Origin: CAZCGA01 sp964498075
GTDB taxonomy: Bacteria > Desulfobacterota > Binatia > HRBIN30
NCBI GenBank assembly: GCA_964498075.1
Contig: CAZCGA010000103.1
Span: 1-24,115 of the forward strand
DNA length: 24,115 nt
Direction: 5' to 3'
Positions 1 to 7,349 of this stretch are shown here, in pieces (the first letter of the stretch is position 1; each line of letters opens with the position of its first letter). The notes beneath the pieces are model-generated. The model was given only the letters and a program-made list of their open reading frames with translations. It ran no database searches and had not been told where the DNA came from. The position numbers and the translations under genes are program-made.

Positions 1-455
1 GCTTCCACCAGCGGCATGTCCTTGGTGAACTCATCTTCGATCTTGATGATCTGATCGCCGGACTTCACGCCGGCCTTATAGGCGGGGGTGTCTTCGATCG
101 GCGAAACGACGGTGAGGACGTTGTTGCGCAGGGTGATCTCGATACCCAGGCCGCCGAAGCTGCCGCGCGTGTCGACCTGTAACTCCTTGTACAGATCGGG
201 CGGCAGGTAGGCACTGTGCGGATCGAGCGCGTTGAGCATTCCGGTGATCGCGCCGTCGATCAGCTGCTTCGTGGTGACCGGATCGACGTAGTTTTTCTGC
301 ACCAAGGCGAGGACGTTGGTGAACACCTCGATGTTCTCATAGGTTTCCTTCGCGACTGCGGAGACCCGGCCGACACAGCGCCCGCCGAACCACAGCGTCC
401 CGGTGAGCAGGCACACGAGCAGGATGGTGAGCAGTCGGGGTCTTCGGTTCTTCAT
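1..455 (-). CDS. S41 family C-terminal processing peptidase, N-terminal part
   Basis: Partial gene: the start is in the window and the 3' end runs off the left edge, leaving 151 residues. Residues 1-25 are a basic start (MKNRRPR) followed by a hydrophobic stretch, so the protein is probably secreted or anchored to the inner membrane facing the periplasm. Residues 40-95 match the helical region before the PDZ domain of CtpA/Prc-type proteases, with NYVDP and the typical LDPHSAYL. From about residue 98 a PDZ domain begins (FGGLGIEI, then SPIEDTPAYKAGVKSGDQI), which in this family binds the C-terminus of the substrate. The Ser/Lys catalytic domain would lie beyond the window. These enzymes trim or degrade periplasmic proteins from their C-terminus. 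The ATG at 455 is the only start that keeps the complete signal segment. The gene is divergent from the one at 627. Confidence 0.93.
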   Translation of the reverse strand, partial: MKNRRPRLLTILLVCLLTGTLWFGGRCVGRVSAVAKETYENIEVFTNVLALVQKNYVDPVTTKQLIDGAITGMLNALDPHSAYLPPDLYKELQVDTRGSFGGLGIEITLRNNVLTVVSPIEDTPAYKAGVKSGDQIIKIEDEFTKDMPLVE

Positions 456-553
456 CGATACGAATACCTTTCTCTACGAACAAGTGGCCGGATTATAACC
501 GAACGGCAGGGGACCCACAATTCACCATCGCAGCGAATGACCTTGCTTTTGAT

Positions 554-586
554 GGCACCCTTCTCAACAATTGGGAAGGGAGCGCC
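554..586. other. Hairpin in the divergent intergenic region
   Basis: The 171-base gap between the S41 gene (-) and the gene at 627 (+) holds an imperfect inverted repeat. The arms GGCaCCCTTC and GAAGGGaGCgCC flank a loop of about 11 bases. There is no T-run after it, so it is not a clear terminator. It may be part of the leader of the gene at 627 or an operator. Nothing else recognisable was seen in this gap. Confidence 0.3.
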
Positions 587-626
587 ATGGTGGGGAGCCG
601 GGACTTCGAATGACTGAGGAGGTGGG

Positions 627-1217
627 ATGATGACCGCGCGGAGCGCCGTGGTGCAGCACAATCTGACCGAGTTCTTTCGCGATTTACTGCAGGACGCCAT
701 GCGGACCCAGGCGGTGCGATCAAGTGAGGACACCGAGTTCTACCTGGTGAAGCTGCTGGAGGCCTTCGCCCACACCGAGCCGGACTGGTTCGCCCGGCCC
801 CTCGCCCTGGAGTACCTGGAATCCTTCCACAGCCCTCGGGAACACCGCTACGGCAAGCTCAAACGAGTGGGCGACACGGCGCTGTTTGTGTCCGGCTTGT
901 TCATGGAAAGCCTGCATCGGCAACTGGTGAGCGCCGACTACTACATCCAGGTGGGGCGAACAGCGTACGCGCATCTGTCGACGCTATCGGAAGGTGTCGG
1001 CGCGGTTCCGGGCGACCTGTTCGCCGAGCTGGCCGAGCGCTTTCCGGATTTCGTTCGGGTGCTGGCCGAGATCAGCTTCGAACGGCTCTTCCACGGCGAC
1101 ATCCACACGCTGCGGGTCTATACGCGCTGGATGTACACGCGCAGCGAGCGCGATACGCGCTGGCTGGTGCGACACGGAATCATTCCGTACGCGCCCGCAC
1201 GCACCCGCGTGCACTAG
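627..1217 (+). CDS. Hypothetical protein, 196 residues, mostly helical
   Basis: I do not recognise this family. AGGAGG at 617-622 is 4 bases from the ATG at 627 and 7 bases from a second ATG at 630, so the real start may be 630. The protein is rich in charged and aromatic residues, has no signal peptide or membrane segment, and looks like an all-helical cytosolic protein. A stretch such as DTEFYLVKLLEAF followed by LALEYLESF, RVGDTALFVSGLF and SADYYIQVGRTAY suggests a conserved fold rather than a random ORF. Its coding potential is supported by the strong ribosome binding site, by full use of the frame, and by a tight convergent end only 19 bases from the methyltransferase at 1237. No function is proposed. 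Confidence 0.8.
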   Translation: MMTARSAVVQHNLTEFFRDLLQDAMRTQAVRSSEDTEFYLVKLLEAFAHTEPDWFARPLALEYLESFHSPREHRYGKLKRVGDTALFVSGLFMESLHRQLVSADYYIQVGRTAYAHLSTLSEGVGAVPGDLFAELAERFPDFVRVLAEISFERLFHGDIHTLRVYTRWMYTRSERDTRWLVRHGIIPYAPARTRVH

Positions 1218-1236
1218 CCCGGGGCGCGCGCCGCGC

Positions 1237-1869
1237 CTACTTGCGGCTCTTGCCGACAACGATCGTGAAGAGTGAGCGGCGCGAGGTCTTGTAGGTCCGC
1301 GTGACCTCGAGCGGTATCGCACCCACCACCTCGTCTAAGGCAAGCGTGCACCAGCCGAGCTTCCGGGTGATCGGCTCGATGAAGCTATCCAACGCGGCAA
1401 GCACCCGGTTGCGGCTGCGGAAGTGGTTGATGATCACCACGGTCGCACCCGGTTTGCCGACGCGCAACGCTTCGTGCATCAGGGCACCGGCGTCCGGGAC
1501 TACGCTCACGACGTGGAACGCCATGATGTAGTCGAAGGTGTTGTCCGGAAACTTGAGGTTCAGGGCGTCCATCTCCATCACCTTGAGATGGCGCCAGCCG
1601 TTCTGACTGATCTTGTCTTGCGCTTGCTCCAACATGTCGGGAGCCAGATCTACGCCGGTGACCTGGCAATGTGTCGGGTAGGCGGTGAAGGACAGGCCGG
1701 TGCCCACCCCCACTTCGAGCACCTGGGCACCCGGCTTGATGTTGAGCGAGTGAATGACCTCCGCGATCCGCGGATAAAACACCCGCGTGAACAGACGATC
1801 GTAGAGGTGCGACAGCTCGTAGTACAGCTTGCTTTCGTGCGCTTGGGTTCCTTCCAGGCTCGCCATCAT
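1237..1869 (-). CDS. Class I SAM-dependent methyltransferase, PmtA-like (possible phospholipid N-methyltransferase)
   Basis: A 210-residue Rossmann-fold methyltransferase. Motif I is VLEVGVGTG (residues 50-58), the acidic motif is VTGVDLAPDML (70-80), motif II/III covers MEMDALNLKFPDNTFDYIMAFHVVSVVPD (98-126, by position), and a post-motif lies around GATVVIINHF. The order and wording of these motifs (LEVGVGTG, YP, VTGVDLAPDML) are those of the Rhodobacter-type phosphatidylethanolamine N-methyltransferase PmtA. That enzyme makes phosphatidylcholine from phosphatidylethanolamine at the membrane surface. Length also fits (about 200). Function beyond 'methyltransferase' is inferred from family likeness. 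ATG 1869 and ATG 1866 are adjacent, and GGAGAG just upstream favours 1866. The HTH gene at 1928 lies 58 bases upstream on the same strand, so the two are probably co-transcribed. Confidence 0.88.
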   Translation of the reverse strand: MMASLEGTQAHESKLYYELSHLYDRLFTRVFYPRIAEVIHSLNIKPGAQVLEVGVGTGLSFTAYPTHCQVTGVDLAPDMLEQAQDKISQNGWRHLKVMEMDALNLKFPDNTFDYIMAFHVVSVVPDAGALMHEALRVGKPGATVVIINHFRSRNRVLAALDSFIEPITRKLGWCTLALDEVVGAIPLEVTRTYKTSRRSLFTIVVGKSRK

Positions 1870-1927
1870 CTCTCCGCATCGTTACCCCGCGGCGCTCCGC
1901 CGCAACGGGGGCTTGATCCCGTGGGCT

Positions 1928-2116
1928 TCAGGCCGCCGTCTCGCCGCGCAGCTGCCGCTTGAACAGGGCAATGTCACGCTTGCGAAAGCGCCACTGTCGT
2001 CCCTTCTTGAAGGCCGGGAGGATACTCTTGCGGGCGTACTCGTTGACCGTGTCGGGGCTCAGGTCAAGGATGCGGGCGACATCCTTGCTGTTTAGAATAG
2101 CGTCGTCTCTCTCCAT
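1928..2116 (-). CDS. Small helix-turn-helix (excisionase/MerR-like) DNA-binding protein
   Basis: A 62-residue protein made almost entirely of one winged HTH domain of the HTH_17/excisionase type. LNSKDVARILDLSPDTVNEYARKSILPAFKKGRQWRF shows the usual order: recognition helix, short wing, then K-G-R-x-W-R-F and a helix that starts RDIALF. Such proteins act as small transcription regulators or as plasmid, phage or integrase accessory factors. There are no integrase or phage genes next to it, so a local regulatory role is more likely. The frame is open up to a GTG at 2176. ATG 2116 is preferred because homologous domains begin only a few residues before the first helix, although neither start has a clear ribosome binding site. 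It lies between the UlaG-like gene and the methyltransferase on the same strand. Confidence 0.8.
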   Translation of the reverse strand: MERDDAILNSKDVARILDLSPDTVNEYARKSILPAFKKGRQWRFRKRDIALFKRQLRGETAA

Positions 2117-2204
2117 CACGCACGGCTTACGGCAGCGATTGGCTTCCCAAAGATCCGGCGCGGGGATGGGTAACACGCTGTGCTAGCGCAGTCAAGTTAC
2201 ACGG

Positions 2205-3206
2205 TCACCAGCCGCGGCTCTCGCCCACGTTGAGGATCCAGGCGCGGTCGCGATCCAGTCCCAGCGCCTCGGCGGCGCGCTGAAAGCGTCGTCCCGGCTC
2301 GTCGAGCGCCTCGTCGGTCAGGTCGAAGGTGCCGAAGTGCATGCCGACGACGCGCGTCGCGCCGAGATCCTGCGCCGCCCGCACCGCCTCTTCGGGGTTG
2401 AGGTGGACGAAGTGCATGATGGCCGGTGGATCGTAGGCGCCGATCGGTATGGCGGCGAGATCGATCGGCCCCAACCGTTTGCCGATCTCGGCGAAGCCGT
2501 TGAAGTAGCCGGTGTCGCCGGCGTGGTAGAAGCGCCGCGTCGGTCCGACCACCACCCAACCGGCCCACAGCCGCCGGTTGCCGTCGGCCACTGCCCGCCC
2601 GGAGAAATGTTGGGCGGGTACGCAGTGGACCTGCACGTCGCCGATGCGCGTGTACTGCCACCAGTCGAGCTCGATGGCCGAGCCGCCGGCGTCACGCACC
2701 AATTCGCCCATCTTCAGCGGCACGATGAAGCGCGCCCCGCGCTGGGCGAGAGCTTCGATGGAGGCTACATCAGCGTGGTCGTAGTGGTCATGGGAGAGGG
2801 TTACGAAATCAATGTGCGGCAGCTCCGCCAGCGGCACGCCCGGCGGCACCAGCCGCTTCGGGCCGGCAAAAGGCACCGGGCTGGCGCGCTCGGAGAAGAT
2901 CGGGTCGGTCAGGAATGTGACCCCGTCCATGCGCACCAGCATCGTCGAGTGACCGATCCAGGTGACGCTCGGATTGTGCAGCATCGCGCTGCGATCGAAG
3001 GGGACCCGGTGGGCTCCGCCCGAACGCCCGATCAGCGACATCCACGCCTTACGCAGAAAAAATGGGAACATGGTGGTGAAGGCGGGGAGCTCCCGCGCTC
3101 CGGCGAGGTTCCGGAAGCGACTGCCGTCTCGAGGAGCGCCTGCTTGTGCCATGCTGGGTTGCACCAACGACAACGCGATCGCCAACCCCGCCGCTAACCG
3201 CACCAT
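2205..3206 (-). CDS. MBL-fold metallo-hydrolase, UlaG / NAPE-PLD-like, exported
   Basis: A 333-residue protein with an N-terminal signal peptide (basic MVRL, hydrophobic core, PSMA-QA near residue 21), so it probably acts in the periplasm. The metallo-beta-lactamase core carries the metal-binding SHDHYDHAD (residues 138-146, HxHxDH), a histidine in CVPAQHFSGR (about 200), the Asp of HAGDTGYF (228-235) and a late MHFGTFDLTDEALDEP (289-304). The WIGHSTML and FLTDPIF strands and the HFGTFxLtdE ending are typical of the UlaG/NAPE-phospholipase D branch, which cleaves lactone or phosphodiester bonds. The real substrate is unknown. The open frame continues far upstream to 4178, but that part lies antisense to the LLM gene, so I chose ATG 3206 where the signal peptide begins. 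No strong ribosome binding site is seen. Confidence 0.9.
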   Translation of the reverse strand: MVRLAAGLAIALSLVQPSMAQAGAPRDGSRFRNLAGARELPAFTTMFPFFLRKAWMSLIGRSGGAHRVPFDRSAMLHNPSVTWIGHSTMLVRMDGVTFLTDPIFSERASPVPFAGPKRLVPPGVPLAELPHIDFVTLSHDHYDHADVASIEALAQRGARFIVPLKMGELVRDAGGSAIELDWWQYTRIGDVQVHCVPAQHFSGRAVADGNRRLWAGWVVVGPTRRFYHAGDTGYFNGFAEIGKRLGPIDLAAIPIGAYDPPAIMHFVHLNPEEAVRAAQDLGATRVVGMHFGTFDLTDEALDEPGRRFQRAAEALGLDRDRAWILNVGESRGW

Positions 3207-3353
3207 GCGACGTACCACCGGCCGCTCGTTCTGACTGGGTGAGGCATGAGTACCCGCTCTATACTGTAGCTTCGGGGCGTTCGGAAGACCCGAGGGAGTT
3301 GAATCCTGTTCGCCTCGGTTGAGTTCCGAGCCAGAATCTGATTCGACGATGCC

Positions 3354-4199
3354 ATGCGCTACGGTGTCATCACGCCGAACTTCGGTGACTACTTCGACTC
3401 GCGCCGGCTGGCCGAGCTGGCGTATGAAGCGGAGGCCGCCGGGTGGGACGGGTTCTTCATCTGGGATCACATCCTGCTCTCGGCGAAGCGGATGAGCGCC
3501 CCGATGGCCGATCCGTGGGTGGCGCTCGCGGCGATGGCGATGCGCACGACGCGCATCCGCCTCGGGCCGATGGTGACGCCGGTGGCGCGGCGGCGCCCGT
3601 GGAAGCTGGCACGCGAGACCGTGTCGCTCGATCATTTGTCCGACGGCCGCCTGATTCTCGGCGTCGGTCTCGGTTATCCGCCCGAAGTGGAGTTTGCGAT
3701 GTTCGGAGAGGACGCCGACGATCGCGTACGCGCGCAGAAGCTTGATGAAGGGCTCGACGTGCTCACCGGTCTGTGGGGCGGCGCGCCGTTTCGCTTCGAC
3801 GGCGCGCACTATCGCGTTGCGGAGAGCACGTTCCTGCCGTGTCCGGTGCAGTCGCCACGCGTTCCGATCTGGGTGGCGGGGATGTGGCCGAACAAACCGC
3901 CGTTCCGCCGCGCGGCGCGCTGGGACGGGGTGTTCCCGTTGAAGGTTGGCTTCCCGGCAGAGCAGCTGACTCCCGGAGACGTGCGCGACATGCTCGCCTA
4001 CATCAAGCGGCATCGCCGCACGGACACGGCGTTCGACGTCGTGCTCGGTGGGATCACGCCCGACGCGACGCAAGGCACCGCGATCGTCGCGCCGTACGCC
4101 GAAGCGGGCGTGACGTGGTGGCTGGAGGCGCTCGACCCGTGGCGCGGGCCACTCGACGCGATGCGCCAGCGGATCCATCAGGGTCCGCCCAAGCTATAG
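3354..4199 (+). CDS. LLM class flavin-dependent oxidoreductase (luciferase-like, possibly F420-dependent)
   Basis: A 281-residue bacterial-luciferase-like TIM barrel. MRYGVITPNFGDYFDSRRLAELA opens the barrel (by position residues 1-23), GWDGFFIWDHILL gives the second strand with the usual WDH, RIRLGPMVTPVARRRPWKLARE follows, and SDGRLILGVGLG (residues 96-107) is the family signature. Members use reduced FMN or coenzyme F420 for oxidation, reduction or monooxygenation of varied small molecules. Cofactor and substrate cannot be read from the sequence. It is somewhat shorter than the usual 300-340 residues, in the C-terminal half. The 147-base gap upstream, shared with the divergent UlaG-like gene, contains TATACT at 3260-3265 as a possible -10 element without a convincing -35 box. 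The gene converges on the nucleotidyltransferase-like gene at 4212 with only 12 bases between. Confidence 0.9.
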   Translation: MRYGVITPNFGDYFDSRRLAELAYEAEAAGWDGFFIWDHILLSAKRMSAPMADPWVALAAMAMRTTRIRLGPMVTPVARRRPWKLARETVSLDHLSDGRLILGVGLGYPPEVEFAMFGEDADDRVRAQKLDEGLDVLTGLWGGAPFRFDGAHYRVAESTFLPCPVQSPRVPIWVAGMWPNKPPFRRAARWDGVFPLKVGFPAEQLTPGDVRDMLAYIKRHRRTDTAFDVVLGGITPDATQGTAIVAPYAEAGVTWWLEALDPWRGPLDAMRQRIHQGPPKL

Positions 4200-4211
4200 T
4201 TCGCGTTGGCC

Positions 4212-5408
4212 TTACTCACGGGCCGTCAGGCTCCGTAGCCTGCCGGCGCGAGCGGCGTGGCGCAGGCGGCACCCCACGTAGCGGAGCGGACGATACGCGT
4301 AGTAGAAGGGGAGGAGCCACGCATGTCGCAATGGCTCCACCGCACGCACGCAGCTCGCCGAGGGCAAGAGCATCCACTTCGCAACGAGCGCGCGGGCACG
4401 CCAGCTGCGGCTGCTTTGCAACATCGCCCGGAGGGTTGCGCCGCTGGCGCGTGCGCCAAATAGCGCAGCCTCGCGTGCGACCATGTCCGCCTGGGCCGCG
4501 GCCTTGCGCAGGCGGTCCAAGAACGTCGCAGGCATCGGCGTATCCAGCTGCCCGGCCAGGTAGTCGAAAAGCACGGACAGCGGCAGGGCGAGACGACAAC
4601 GGCAGGCCCCATCGAGCAGCACCTCCCAGTCGAGATCGCCATGCTTCGCAATCAGATGCCAGGCATCGCACACCCACTGCAGCGACTGACGACTACCGGA
4701 ACACGCGGCCTGCCCACCAACGTGCAGGAGGTTGTCCGCCGGCGAGAGAATCCGTCCGGGGACGTCGGCAACCACCTGTGCCTGGCTGCGGGCCCACACC
4801 TCGTGCGGTGGGGCGCGGAAGAGAGGCAGCCGAAACAAACGCGTGTGCAGCTCGAGTGGAAGCCCGTTCTCGTGGACCAGCCGCGCGTGCCGAAAGGTAG
4901 GGCGCTGATCCTCTACTTGCAGGGAGAATCCGTGCGGCAGCAGCAGGACGGTGGCGCGACCGACGTCGTCTTCGCGCAGCAGCAAGTCGATGTCGTGTGA
5001 GTGCCGCAGCGCCGGGTCGCCATAGACGGTTTCGGCGAGCCCGGCGCCCTTGAGGAGGATGACCGGAATGCTCTCCGCCGCGAGGGCGGAAAGCACGCTG
5101 CGACAGATGCGGCGATACGCCGCACTGCGCAGCTCTTCGCTGAGATAAGCGCTCCGCAAGTAAGGGAGCAGGCCTCTGTCGACGGCCGCGCCGCTATGTT
5201 GCAGGCTGCGAAAAAGCAGCGGCAGGAGTCGCTTCACGCCGGAGCGGTCTTCTCTGAGTGCTGCCTTGGGATCGCCGACGCGCTCTTGCCACACCTCCCA
5301 TGCCCGGACCGCGGCATCGCCCGTGTGGAGACAAGCGCGCAGGAGCCAGGTCTCGTCAGGCGTCGGCAGGATGACGGAAAGCGTGTCGGACAGGGCGGGC
5401 GCGGACAT
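4212..5408 (-). CDS. Nucleotidyltransferase family protein (NTP_transf_5-like), copy 1
   Basis: A 398-residue protein of the 'uncharacterised nucleotidyltransferase' type (Pfam NTP_transf_5). The key block is at residues 120-144: KGAGLAETVYGDP, then RHSHDIDLLL, matching the LKG...D-x-D-x-L-hand of minimal nucleotidyltransferases with the metal-binding DID. It ends in a conserved basic, aromatic C-terminus (AWLLPFYYAYRPLRY) shared with the paralogue at 11022. In lasso-peptide clusters of the paeninodin type a protein of this family occurs beside an HprK-like kinase and acts on the peptide or on its phosphoryl group. In other genomes it is found in capsule/exosortase regions. Here it is the last gene of the minus-strand run from HprK-like to GT2. 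The 83-base gap to GT2 contains a gene remnant. Confidence 0.87.
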   Translation of the reverse strand: MSAPALSDTLSVILPTPDETWLLRACLHTGDAAVRAWEVWQERVGDPKAALREDRSGVKRLLPLLFRSLQHSGAAVDRGLLPYLRSAYLSEELRSAAYRRICRSVLSALAAESIPVILLKGAGLAETVYGDPALRHSHDIDLLLREDDVGRATVLLLPHGFSLQVEDQRPTFRHARLVHENGLPLELHTRLFRLPLFRAPPHEVWARSQAQVVADVPGRILSPADNLLHVGGQAACSGSRQSLQWVCDAWHLIAKHGDLDWEVLLDGACRCRLALPLSVLFDYLAGQLDTPMPATFLDRLRKAAAQADMVAREAALFGARASGATLRAMLQSSRSWRARALVAKWMLLPSASCVRAVEPLRHAWLLPFYYAYRPLRYVGCRLRHAARAGRLRSLTARE

Positions 5409-5424
5409 CTTGCTGAGTGGAGCG

Positions 5425-5490
5425 TCACTGACACCGTCGCTGGCGATCGAGATGCGCCTTCACGATGCGCAGCAGGTGCGCGTCGCGGCG
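5425..5490 (-). pseudogene. Remnant of a second GT2 gene (3' end only)
   Basis: The 83 bases between the GT2 stop and the next gene are not random. Read on the minus strand in one frame they give RDAHLLRIVKAHLDRQRRCQ followed by TGA. The intact GT2 just upstream ends DEYLRLLKAHLDRRRKKE. The shared core is LR-[IL]-[VL]-KAHLDR-[QR]-R, and the underlying DNA also matches over about 39 bases. The simplest reading is that a paralogous GT2 once followed in tandem and was deleted down to its last ~20 codons, by recombination inside or between the copies. No start codon or ribosome binding site serves it. Confidence 0.6.
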
Positions 5491-5491
5491 C

Positions 5492-6184
5492 TCATTCCTT
5501 CTTCCGCCGGCGATCAAGGTGCGCCTTCAGCAGCCGCAGGTATTCATCGTGGCTTCCAACTGTATGGTGCCGGCTGCGGTTGTCGCGGTGCATGCGTCGA
5601 TAGAGCAAGACATCGGGCAAGAGCTCGCCAATCACGCCGATCTCGGTGGCGCGCAGGAACCAGTCTGCGGGGTCGCCATGTGCCATCGCCGCATTGAACT
5701 CTCCGACGCGATCGAACACGCTCCGCCGCGCCAGGAGTGTCCCAGGCACGTAACCGGGCAGCGCCCGCGCGATGCGATGCTCGCTCATGTGCCCCGCCTC
5801 CTCCGCCACCTCCGGCATCCAGAAGTTCTGTACGTGCGCGACGCACAGATCGAGATCGGGGCGCGCGTGAAGGCACGCAACTTGACGGGCGAGTTTTCCC
5901 GGGGGCCAGTGGTCGTCGGCATCGAGAAAGGCGATGAAGTCACCGCGCGCCGCGGCCAAGCCCAGGTTGCGCGCCGCCGCCGGCCCCGCGTTCGGCTGGT
6001 GGAGATAGACCACGTCGCTCCCGTAGCGGGCCACGACCGCCGCGGTTCCATCAGTTGAGCCGTCGTCGGCGACGATGATTTCCAAGGGGCGATAGGTTTG
6101 CGCGCGAATGCTGTCGAGCGCCTCGCCGAGGTACCGTTCGCCGTTGAAGACGGGGATGACGCAGCTGATCAGCTCGGCGGTCAT
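5492..6184 (-). CDS. Glycosyltransferase family 2
   Basis: A 230-residue GT-A fold glycosyltransferase. The N-terminus ISCVIPVFNGERYLGEALDS is the family's first strand and helix. ADDGSTDGT (residues 39-47) binds the nucleotide, and FLDADDHWPPGKL (86-98) includes the metal-binding DxD. PAAARNLGLAAARGDFIAF lies between them as usual. It ends in the short conserved tail YLRLLKAHLDRR seen in a subset of GT2 proteins. No membrane segments, so a cytosolic enzyme that moves a sugar from a nucleotide-sugar donor to an unknown acceptor. Its start overlaps the stop of the HprK-like gene by four bases (ATGA), so the two are translationally coupled. The glycosyl acceptor may be a lipid-linked sugar or, given the PqqD and kinase neighbours, a peptide. 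Confidence 0.92.
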   Translation of the reverse strand: MTAELISCVIPVFNGERYLGEALDSIRAQTYRPLEIIVADDGSTDGTAAVVARYGSDVVYLHQPNAGPAAARNLGLAAARGDFIAFLDADDHWPPGKLARQVACLHARPDLDLCVAHVQNFWMPEVAEEAGHMSEHRIARALPGYVPGTLLARRSVFDRVGEFNAAMAHGDPADWFLRATEIGVIGELLPDVLLYRRMHRDNRSRHHTVGSHDEYLRLLKAHLDRRRKKE

Positions 6185-7281
6185 GACCCCATCGCCGTGG
6201 CCACCAGCTCCTCGACGCGCTGCGGAATCTCATCCAGGTCACGGCCCAGCTCGAGCCAGTACGTCGGGACGCGCCCGACCAGCTGCGCCAGTCGCTCGAC
6301 ACCGCGCGCGCCGGGGCTGGGCACCATCGAGAAGATCGAGCTGGGCACGAGTCGCAAAAGGGCCTCGCCCTTGGCGGCGCGCCGGATGCGCGCGCGCGGC
6401 CTGTCGGTCACGATCGGGAAGGCGACGACGCGAATCGGCGCGCTGCAGTCGAGGCGTTCGGGAAAGACGTCGGACAGGAAGATGAGGGACTTGGGCTCCG
6501 CCGGCGGGCGCGCCGGGATCGCGTGCGGAAACAGCGACGGAAAGCGCATGGAGTGCTCGGGCGCCAGACGGGTCGAGCTGTACAGGCTGTGGCCGAGGAA
6601 TCCGTCGTTCGCAGTCTGCAAGCCCACGAAGTCGTCGCCCAGGTAGTGCATGCCGGCACTGACACAAGCGGCGGCACACGTCGACTTGCCCGTGCCGCTG
6701 TTGCCGGGAAAGAGGATGCCGTGCCCGTCGTGTGAGATCAGTGCGGCGTGCATGACCTGAACCCCGCGATCGCTGTACCACACCGACAGCAGCGCGGGGA
6801 ACGGCTTGGCGCGCTCGTACAACGACAGGTGCTCGGCAGATGCGGTCCAGCCCACGATGTGCTGCGCCGCACGGTCCAGCCACGTGAGCGCCCGCTGGAG
6901 CTGGAAGGCAACGAACCGCCCGTCCGGAGATGTCGCGAGAACGCCGCCGTCCACACTCCAGGTCGGCCCGTTGGGCAGTTGCGCCGCGCCGGGCGGGCAG
7001 GGAATGCCGGTGTCGGTGCCATCCCAGAGATCGATCGTGAGCGAGCGCTTGGGCGCGGCCTCACCGCGGCGCAAGTGCGTGAAGGGCGCGGCGAGGCGCT
7101 CAGCCAAGGTGCGGCCGGCGATGCGCAGGCGTACGGGCACCCCTGCAAACCCGTAGCGCGCCTCACGCACGCCGCCAGCCGCAGCTGCCGCGGCCTGCTC
7201 GAATGCGCACTGCATGCGCGCGAAGGCGCTCGCGCTCTCGACGCTTCGCTCGTCCGTCACCAAGTGGCTCTTCCAAATCAT
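6181..7281 (-). CDS. HPr-kinase-like P-loop protein (HprK-related kinase)
   Basis: A 366-residue protein with a poorly conserved N-terminal half (1-175) and an HPr kinase/phosphorylase-like C-terminal half. HAALISHDGHGILFPGNSGTGKST includes a perfect Walker A (residues 193-201), then AAACVSAGMHYLGDDFVGL carries the acidic pair (LGDD, 214-217) typical of this family's second motif. The classical HprK signature around HhxExRG, needed for phosphorolysis, was not found, so this is probably a one-way kinase. Such 'HprK-related' kinases occur with PqqD-like proteins, and in lasso-peptide clusters they phosphorylate the C-terminal serine of the peptide. Here it starts a three-gene minus-strand unit (kinase, GT2, nucleotidyltransferase) and is divergent from the HD-like gene, with 68 bases between starts. 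Confidence 0.85.
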   Translation of the reverse strand: MIWKSHLVTDERSVESASAFARMQCAFEQAAAAAAGGVREARYGFAGVPVRLRIAGRTLAERLAAPFTHLRRGEAAPKRSLTIDLWDGTDTGIPCPPGAAQLPNGPTWSVDGGVLATSPDGRFVAFQLQRALTWLDRAAQHIVGWTASAEHLSLYERAKPFPALLSVWYSDRGVQVMHAALISHDGHGILFPGNSGTGKSTCAAACVSAGMHYLGDDFVGLQTANDGFLGHSLYSSTRLAPEHSMRFPSLFPHAIPARPPAEPKSLIFLSDVFPERLDCSAPIRVVAFPIVTDRPRARIRRAAKGEALLRLVPSSIFSMVPSPGARGVERLAQLVGRVPTYWLELGRDLDEIPQRVEELVATAMGS

Positions 7282-7349
7282 GCCGGGCGGTTCGGTGCAA
7301 CAGCTCCTGACGTGCTATGCAAGTGACCTGGTCCGGGCGGAGCGCAGCC

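Noticed and set aside
2205..4178. A 657-residue open frame on the minus strand
   Set aside because: Only its C-terminal 333 residues form a protein (UlaG-like). The rest is antisense to the LLM oxidoreductase and has the low-complexity Arg/His-rich look of a shadow frame.
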